Source: an uncultured Clostridia bacterium (GTDB lineage: Bacteria; Bacillota_A; Clostridia; Christensenellales; CAG-138). Taken from it: a DNA stretch of 9,477 nt. Position numbers and translations under genes: made by a program. The notes under the pieces are model-generated. The model was not told the DNA's origin and did no database searches. It saw nothing but the letters and a program-made list of their open reading frames with translations. The stretch lies in assembly GCA_946623765.1 (NCBI GenBank), contig CAMORL010000057.1:1-9477 (forward strand), written 5' to 3'. Shown one piece after another: positions 5,459 to 9,477 of the stretch (positions are counted from its first letter, which is position 1; the number at the start of each line of letters is the position of its first letter).

Positions 5459-6397
5459 ATGCGGAGATGGATTGCGGCGCTGCTTTTGCTGGTGCTTTGC
5501 GCATGCGCGGAACCTGCGCAGACGGCGGATGCGCCGGAGGTCGAACAGACGGAGCGTCCGCTGCATCCGTATGCCGTTGAAACGGTATCCGACACGTTTC
5601 GGTGGATCGGCAAAACGGCGGAGGAAATCGGTGTGAACCGCAAGCACTTCGATTACGCGGACAACATCGTCTTTACGGGCGATCTTTACGGGCACACGGT
5701 CGGCGGGACGGCGTATTTTGCGGTCGATCCCGAAGATCCGGAGCACGCCGAACGCATTTCGGAGATCGTCGTCACGGACGGGATCGAAAACCTGCAGGTC
5801 ACCGAAAACGCGCTTTCCGTGCGCTGCGGCGAACCGTACGCGTCCGGCGAAGAGCCGTATGTGGAAGCGAACGGCGGCGTGACCCTTTGGGAGGATTACT
5901 GGACGGGCGAGGGGATCGTGTCGCTCAGCCACAGCGAAAAGAACGATATCTACATTTTCCGCTATACCGTTCCGAAAGAGGTCCCCGCGGAGATTCAGAG
6001 CCGTCCCGACGTGCTGAGCGCGGAGGATCTCGGACACGCAACCGGCATCTATTTCCATTTCGCGGACGGCGAGGCGGAGGATCTGCACATTGAAAGGACG
6101 GCGTACGAGGGACGGGACGCCTGGCTTCTGACGTTTGAGCACGACAGAATTCCGTACCGCATCACGATCGTGCCGGGGGGCGAGGAGCTGTTCGATACGC
6201 TGACCGCGAACGGACGCTTCACGGAGGTCTCCGGCGAGCTTTTAACCTATCGCTATCGCGCGCCGGAAAACAGCAGCGGCGTCATTTATGAGAAAGACGC
6301 GTTCGGGGATCTCTGGATCATAGAGCCCGGCGAGCCGATGAAGCCGGAGAAAATGGAGGACTTTGCGGACTTTCTGCTGAACCGCTGGCTGTATTGA
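5459..6397 (+). CDS. Lipoprotein of unknown function
   Basis: The product is 312 residues and I do not recognise the family. The N-terminus MRRWIAALLLLVLCAC is a lipoprotein signal peptide: two Arg, a Leu-rich core and the lipobox LCAC, so the mature protein would start at Cys16 and be anchored to the outer face of the membrane. A Glu/Pro-rich spacer follows. The rest (about 45-312) is acidic and globular, with many alternating beta-like stretches (for example DNIVFTGDLYGHTVGGTAYF and DAWLLTFEHDRIPYRITIV), and it ends FLLNRWLY. The ATG at 5459 was chosen over a TTG at 5405 (inside the -35 box) and an out-of-frame ATG at 5451, because it begins the signal peptide and has GAGGG about 8 nt upstream. 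It is transcribed divergently from the cob operon on its own promoter. That proximity does not establish a role in corrinoid metabolism. Confidence 0.85.
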   Translation: MRRWIAALLLLVLCACAEPAQTADAPEVEQTERPLHPYAVETVSDTFRWIGKTAEEIGVNRKHFDYADNIVFTGDLYGHTVGGTAYFAVDPEDPEHAERISEIVVTDGIENLQVTENALSVRCGEPYASGEEPYVEANGGVTLWEDYWTGEGIVSLSHSEKNDIYIFRYTVPKEVPAEIQSRPDVLSAEDLGHATGIYFHFADGEAEDLHIERTAYEGRDAWLLTFEHDRIPYRITIVPGGEELFDTLTANGRFTEVSGELLTYRYRAPENSSGVIYEKDAFGDLWIIEPGEPMKPEKMEDFADFLLNRWLY

Positions 6398-6410
6398 ATC
6401 GGACCCTCTT

Positions 6411-6490
6411 TCGGCAGAATGCGAAATAACCGCCGATGTTTCGCGCCGGATGCGGCAATGACCGCCGCCAATCCGGACGCATTCTGCTGG
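6411..6490. repeat. Nested inverted-repeat structure in the intergenic region
   Basis: An outer perfect 10-bp inverted repeat GCAGAATGCG/CGCATTCTGC (6414-6423 with 6478-6487) extends to 13 pairs with G-U wobbles in plus-strand RNA. Inside, CCGGATGCGGC (6446-6456) pairs with GCCGC (6464-6468) and ATCCGG (6471-6476) across a 7-nt loop, with a 2-nt bulge at 6469-6470. A third hairpin, GCGAAA/TTTCGC (6421-6426 with 6439-6444), can form at the expense of three outer pairs, giving a three-way junction. No T-run follows on either strand, so it is not a standard intrinsic terminator. The function is unknown. Confidence 0.65.
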
Positions 6491-6516
6491 CGCGGCGGCG
6501 ACGGACATGCTATTCT
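6488..6516 (+). promoter_or_regulatory. Candidate extended -10 promoter for the cysteine-rich lipoprotein
   Basis: TGCTATTCT (6508-6516) fits an extended -10 with hexamer TATTCT at 6511-6516. No good -35 lies 17-18 bp upstream (TGGCGC at 6488, or CTGGCG at 6487). Start would be near 6523, with a leader of about 57 nt that includes four closely spaced GATC sites (6542-6559). It is weaker than the other promoters in the window. Confidence 0.5.
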
Positions 6517-6579
6517 GTTCTTGAAAACAAAGAAACGGAACGATCGATCGGATCGGATCCGCAAAAGGAGGGAACAAGC

Positions 6580-6801
6580 ATGAAAAGAGGGTTTCTCGCG
6601 CTGCTGATTGCAGTTCTGGTGCTGATTACGGCGCTCGTCGCCTGCGGCGGACGGTATCCTTCCGAACGCAGCGATTGTTCCGGATGCGGCTCCTGCGCGC
6701 TCGGCTGCGCCGCCTGCGCGATCGGTTGTGCCGCCTGCACCGCGTGCTCCGATATGGACAGCTATGTGTCGGCGGTTCCGGACGGAATCGACGCCTATTG
6801 A
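6580..6801 (+). CDS. Cysteine-rich mini-lipoprotein, unknown function
   Basis: The product is 73 residues. MKRGFLALLIAVLVLITALVAC is a lipoprotein signal with lipobox LVAC, so the mature protein begins at Cys22 and has 52 residues. Eight further cysteines fall within 24 residues (33, 36, 39, 43, 46, 50, 53, 56), spaced CX2CX2CX3CX2CX3CX2CX2C, a nearly mirror-symmetric array. The first four match the CX2CX2CX3C spacing of a [4Fe-4S] ferredoxin site. The spacers are Ala/Gly/Ser, and CALGCAA/CAIGCAA is a tandem heptad. A short acidic tail follows. AAAGGAGGGA (from 6563) gives a strong ribosome binding site before the ATG at 6580; the frame is open upstream, but only this start yields the signal peptide at the N-terminus. 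A metal- or cluster-binding role is inference. I know of no named family it fits. Confidence 0.8.
   Translation: MKRGFLALLIAVLVLITALVACGGRYPSERSDCSGCGSCALGCAACAIGCAACTACSDMDSYVSAVPDGIDAY
6694..6735 (+). repeat. Two tandem 21-bp coding repeats (Cys-Ala-x-Gly-Cys-Ala-Ala)
   Basis: Units 6694-6714 and 6715-6735 encode CALGCAA and CAIGCAA. They differ at only a few bases, which suggests that the cysteine array grew by local duplication. Confidence 0.7.
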
Positions 6802-6808
6802 AAAAATT

Positions 6809-6846
6809 GAGGCTGAACCGAATACCGGTTCAGCCTCTGCTTTTTT
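6809..6846. terminator. Strong bidirectional terminator
   Basis: GAGGCTGAACCG (6809-6820) and CGGTTCAGCCTC (6826-6837) form a perfect 12-bp stem with a 5-nt loop. On the plus strand it is followed by TGC and six T (6841-6846); on the minus strand it is followed by AATTTTTT (from the A-run at 6801-6806). It lies 7 nt after the stop of the cysteine-rich lipoprotein and 4 nt from the stop of the convergent leucine-rich-repeat gene, and serves both. Confidence 0.92.
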
Positions 6847-6850
6847 GGAA

Positions 6851-8416
6851 TCAATCCTCCGGAACGAAGGGTTCCACCGTGATGTTATAGCGGAACATCC
6901 GGATGTACGCGCTGTAGCGGGGGTGGTCCCGCCAGCCGTTGTAGGTGGAGGAACGCACGTCGGTGTCGATCACGGCGTTCGGCAGTGCGCTTTGGAGATC
7001 GGCAATGCCCGCTTCGCCGATCTGCCCGGCGACCTGTCTGCCGAACCAGATGCGCTCCAGTTTCGTGCAGCGCTTCAGCGGCGTCACGTCCGTGATCTTC
7101 GTGAAGCACAGGTTCGCGTCCAGAAGGTCCGGCAGGTTGGAGAGCGGCGTGATATCTTCGACCGAGGTCATGAACAATTCGATGTATTTCAGCTTGGTGA
7201 GCGACCCGATGGGGGTGATGTCGCTGAGCTTGGCGTTATCCGCAAGGATCAGCACCTGCAGCTTTTTCAGCGGACGCAGCCATTCGAGATCCGTGATGCC
7301 GTTGTGTCCGAGGTCCAGCGCGACGAGGTCGGTGCAGTACTGAAGAACCTGCGCGTCCTTTGACGGCACGCGGTTGTCGTTCGGCGCGAGCTGCAGGGTG
7401 GAGAAGGCGACGACGTCGGTGCGGACTTTCCATTTATTGAAACAGACCGTCCAGACGATATGCTTTTCGGGATAGCGGTCGCGCAGCGCTGCGAGCTGTT
7501 CGTTTGTGAGCGAGCAAAAATGCAGTTCCGTGTTTTTGAGCCGCGGAAATTTTGAGAGCGCATCGCCGAAGGCGTCAAAGTCCTTGATTTGCGCACGTCT
7601 GAGATCCAGCTCCTCCGTGAAGCTGTCCAGCGGTTCGTCGATCAGCGTAACCATGCGCCGGAGCGCGACATTCGGAAACGCCTCAAAGAGGCTGTCGCCC
7701 TCCGCCTCGGTCAGTCCGGACTCCAGAAGATCCGCTTCGGCAAGGTGCGGGAAGCAGCTCAGATACGATTCCGCTTCTTTAAGGGTCGTCGGCGCGGAGA
7801 AGGTCAGCGCGGCGGCGCTGCTGTCGGACGGTCCGAAGACGGCGTCGTTCCAGAGAACCGTGAACCCGGGTTCGAGTCCCGCCGCAAACGCGACCGTTTC
7901 GCGTGAAACGGAAAGCGAGCTTAGATCGAGACGGTTCAGATTCGGAAAAATCTCTCGGATCGCGAGAAGCTCCGCTTCCGGCGCGTCCGAAAGCGCTGCC
8001 GGCGCGAATTCCGCAACCGTGTCCGTGCCCGCATTGCGATACACGTCCGAAGCGGTGAATGCAACGGAGGGGAAGTCTGCGTAAAACGCCTTCCACGCAT
8101 CCGCCCATGCGGCAAGCTCCGTCTCGGGAACGGTGCGTTCGAACGTGAGCGACCGGAGCGCGGTAAACTGCGAAAGCCCCTCGCGCAGCGATGCGGGGTC
8201 GGAAACCGCGTCGGAAAGCGTTATCGATTCTGCATCACGGGGAAACGTCTGTCCGTTCAGCGTCACCGGCGCGGGCGTCGGTTCCGCCGCGGGTACGGGC
8301 GTCGGTTCCGCAGCGGTTTCGACGGGAGATTCCGCAGCGTTCTGCGGATTGCCGCCGCATGCCGAAAGACCGGCGAGGCAAAGGCACAGAATGAGAACGA
8401 TCACACATTTTTTCAT
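6851..8416 (-). CDS. Leucine-rich-repeat lipoprotein
   Basis: The product is 521 residues. MKKCVIVLILCLCLAGLSAC is a lipoprotein signal with lipobox LSAC (mature Cys20). A low-complexity Pro/Thr/Glu linker follows (about 30-52, EPTPVPAAEPTPAP). Residues 60-330 hold about four degenerate modules, each pairing an LRR-like strand with an FP.v or YP.k...W turn (around 61-122, 150-190, 203-256, 267-326). Residues 362-460 hold classic 22-residue internalin-type repeats: LVALDLGHNGITDLEWL, LQVLILADNAKLSDITPI, LKYIELFMTSVEDITPL, then LLDANLCFTKITDVTPL. It should be a membrane-anchored ligand-binding solenoid on the outer surface; the ligand is unknown. The ATG at 8416 was preferred to a GTG at 8422 because AAGAGG then sits at the right distance. 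I see no clear promoter in the 110 nt upstream, so it may be co-transcribed with the surface-protein gene before it. Confidence 0.88.
   Translation of the reverse strand: MKKCVIVLILCLCLAGLSACGGNPQNAAESPVETAAEPTPVPAAEPTPAPVTLNGQTFPRDAESITLSDAVSDPASLREGLSQFTALRSLTFERTVPETELAAWADAWKAFYADFPSVAFTASDVYRNAGTDTVAEFAPAALSDAPEAELLAIREIFPNLNRLDLSSLSVSRETVAFAAGLEPGFTVLWNDAVFGPSDSSAAALTFSAPTTLKEAESYLSCFPHLAEADLLESGLTEAEGDSLFEAFPNVALRRMVTLIDEPLDSFTEELDLRRAQIKDFDAFGDALSKFPRLKNTELHFCSLTNEQLAALRDRYPEKHIVWTVCFNKWKVRTDVVAFSTLQLAPNDNRVPSKDAQVLQYCTDLVALDLGHNGITDLEWLRPLKKLQVLILADNAKLSDITPIGSLTKLKYIELFMTSVEDITPLSNLPDLLDANLCFTKITDVTPLKRCTKLERIWFGRQVAGQIGEAGIADLQSALPNAVIDTDVRSSTYNGWRDHPRYSAYIRMFRYNITVEPFVPED
8265..8311 (-). 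repeat. 24-bp-spaced repeat coding the Pro/Thr linker of the LRR lipoprotein
   Basis: The 15-mer GGGCGTCGGTTCCGC occurs at 8273-8287 and 8297-8311, exactly 24 bp apart, encoding two AAEPTPxP-type units. The 17-mer ACCGGCGCGGGCGTCGG at 8265-8281 recurs exactly at 9407-9423 in the neighbouring surface-protein gene. Confidence 0.7.
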
Positions 8417-8526
8417 AGACACCTCTTCCCGGACCCTGATCGATCCGTTTTTTTCGTACAGCGGTTCTTTCGTTTCACGCAGCCCCGTTTTTATCGGCCG
8501 GACTGCCGAATGACGGGCGCTTTATC

Positions 8527-9477
8527 TCATTTCGTTTTTGCGGAGAGCACGTTCGACCATTCTCCGAAGTACGTCATGCCGTTGAACACGTGATACGAGC
8601 GCAGACGCACATAATACGTCGTGTTCGCGGAGAGGTTTTCGATCAGCGTTTCCGCGGCTGCCGGATTGTCGATCTTGAATGCGGCGGCGTTGGTCTTGAA
8701 CGCTTCGTCGGTCGCGTATTGGATCTGATAACCGGTGAAGTTTTTCGACGGCGCCCACTTGACGGTCAGCGACTTCGTTCCGCCCGTGACGGATTTCAGA
8801 ACGCGCGTCGTGATGCGGACCGTGGTCTTTAAGGGACCGACCTCGCCGAGGTTAAAGTTGTCGCCGACGTTGCCGCCGATCTCGATTTCGGCGATCGGGT
8901 CGAGCCTGCGTTCGAAGTACGCCTTGATGCCGTACTGATAGCGCGTTCCGGCATAGACCCTGTGGGTCTCGTCCGAACCGTCGACCCAGGTCGTTTCGGT
9001 CGTGTTGTTCCAGCGCGCAAACGTGGTCCAGCCGTTCGCGGCGGCGCTCCATGCGCGGCGGTAGATGACATAGCCTGCGGCGCCATCCACCGGCTTCCAC
9101 GTGATCAGGATGCCGTCGGCGACGTTTTCAACATAGGTTTCGGTCGTCGGCGGGAGATAGATCTTGAACGAGCCGCTTGCGGTTCCGGCGTATGCCCCCC
9201 GGAACGTGATCAGCACGTAGCCCGTGCCTGCCGCGGTGTTCTCGGCATATGTGAAGGTGTAGTGCTCGGGATCGATCACGCTGCCGTCCGCAAGGTTTTT
9301 CACCGTAAACCGAGGTGTCTGCGCCTTGCCGTTCGCGATCACGTACGGCGTTTCGCCCTTGTAGCTGACGTCCTCCGCGTTCCATTCGACGACTGCCTCG
9401 ATTTCGACCGGCGCGGGCGTCGGGGTTGCGGTGGGCTTCGGCGTCGGGGTTGCGGTGGGCTTCGGCGTTGCCGTCGG
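8527..9477 (-). CDS. Cell-surface protein with Pro/Thr linker and fibronectin type III domains, C-terminal part
   Basis: The 316 visible residues are the C-terminus of a protein whose start lies beyond 9477. Visible residues 1-24 are a Pro/Thr linker built of PKPTATPT units. Residues 31-108 resemble the repeat of bacterial surface proteins (YKGETPYVIANGK, then DPEHYTFTYAENTAAGTGYV), a small Ig-like beta domain. About 112-218 is one fibronectin III-like domain (ILITWKPVDGAAGYVIYRR, later YQYGIKAYF). About 222-316 is a second, clearer one (SLTVKWAPSKNFTGYQIQYA, TTYYVRLRSY, FGEWSNVLSAKTK), typical of clostridial surface or secreted proteins. There is no sorting motif or membrane anchor at this end, so anchoring or catalysis must come from the missing part. 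An internal GTG at 9342 is not the real start, because the frame continues upstream without a stop. It is followed 110 nt later by the LRR lipoprotein gene on the same strand. Confidence 0.85.
   Translation of the reverse strand, partial: PTATPKPTATPTPKPTATPTPAPVEIEAVVEWNAEDVSYKGETPYVIANGKAQTPRFTVKNLADGSVIDPEHYTFTYAENTAAGTGYVLITFRGAYAGTASGSFKIYLPPTTETYVENVADGILITWKPVDGAAGYVIYRRAWSAAANGWTTFARWNNTTETTWVDGSDETHRVYAGTRYQYGIKAYFERRLDPIAEIEIGGNVGDNFNLGEVGPLKTTVRITTRVLKSVTGGTKSLTVKWAPSKNFTGYQIQYATDEAFKTNAAAFKIDNPAAAETLIENLSANTTYYVRLRSYHVFNGMTYFGEWSNVLSAKTK
9417..9477 (-). repeat. 24-bp tandem repeat coding PKPTATPT units
   Basis: Two identical 24-bp units occupy 9417-9440 and 9441-9464, and a third, partly diverged unit starts at 9465 and runs to the window edge. 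Each encodes an eight-residue Pro/Lys/Thr/Ala unit of the linker. The unit number could change by slippage or recombination without breaking the frame. Confidence 0.85.

Noticed and set aside
5326..5643. N-terminal extension of the cobT frame
   Set aside because: It would start inside the divergent lipoprotein gene, upstream of the cob promoter; CobT normally starts at the ATG chosen here.
5384..6142. 252-codon minus-strand frame opposite the unknown lipoprotein
   Set aside because: The plus-strand frame has a consensus promoter, ribosome binding site and lipoprotein signal; the antisense frame has none of these.
8480..8526. Terminator after the fibronectin-III gene
   Set aside because: Only a weak 5-bp stem (TCGGC/GCCGA) is present and no T-run follows on the minus strand.

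Overview
The window looks like chromosome from a fairly GC-rich member of the Bacillota (Clostridia-like). The signs are the ribosomal block rpsF-ssb-rpsR, a YqeN-like HolA, GGAGG-type ribosome binding sites, sigma-A promoters (several with an extended TGn -10), several lipoproteins with a classic lipobox, and a surface protein with Pro/Thr linkers and fibronectin type III domains of the kind common in gut Clostridia. I cannot name a genus. There are no tRNA or rRNA genes, CRISPR arrays, insertion sequences or phage genes.

Layout. (1) 1-910, minus strand: rpsF, ssb and the first codons of rpsR, all read from a good promoter at 882-910. (2) 1002-2053, plus strand: holA (DNA polymerase III delta), whose promoter is so close that the predicted transcript starts on the A of the ATG. 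It ends at a hairpin shared with the convergent cob operon. (3) 2057-5387, minus strand: a complete five-gene transcription unit, cobT-cobU-cobS-short cobU-like-cobC. Every junction overlaps by 4-10 nt. It starts from a near-consensus promoter with a leader of only about 27 nt and ends at the shared terminator. (4) 5405-6397, plus strand: a lipoprotein of unknown function on a consensus promoter back-to-back with that of cobT. (5) 6398-6579: an intergenic stretch holding an unexplained nested inverted-repeat structure and a candidate promoter. (6) 6580-6801, plus strand: a 73-residue cysteine-rich lipoprotein. (7) 6809-6846: a strong bidirectional terminator. (8) 6851-9477, minus strand: a leucine-rich-repeat lipoprotein and, upstream of it, the C-terminal part of a large surface protein with fibronectin III domains that runs off the window.

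How the genes work together. The cob operon encodes nucleotide-loop assembly: CobU activates adenosylcobinamide to AdoCbi-GDP, CobT makes alpha-ribazole phosphate from a lower-ligand base, CobS joins the two, and CobC removes phosphate. No corrin-ring genes lie in this operon, so it fits the late pathway or cobinamide salvage. The unusual parts are a second, shortened CobU-like protein inside the operon and the lack of room for a cobalamin riboswitch. The right third is cell-envelope material: three lipoproteins and a surface protein.

The strongest candidates for something undescribed are the cysteine-rich mini-lipoprotein, the structured intergenic element just upstream of it, the truncated CobU paralogue and the predicted leaderless holA message.
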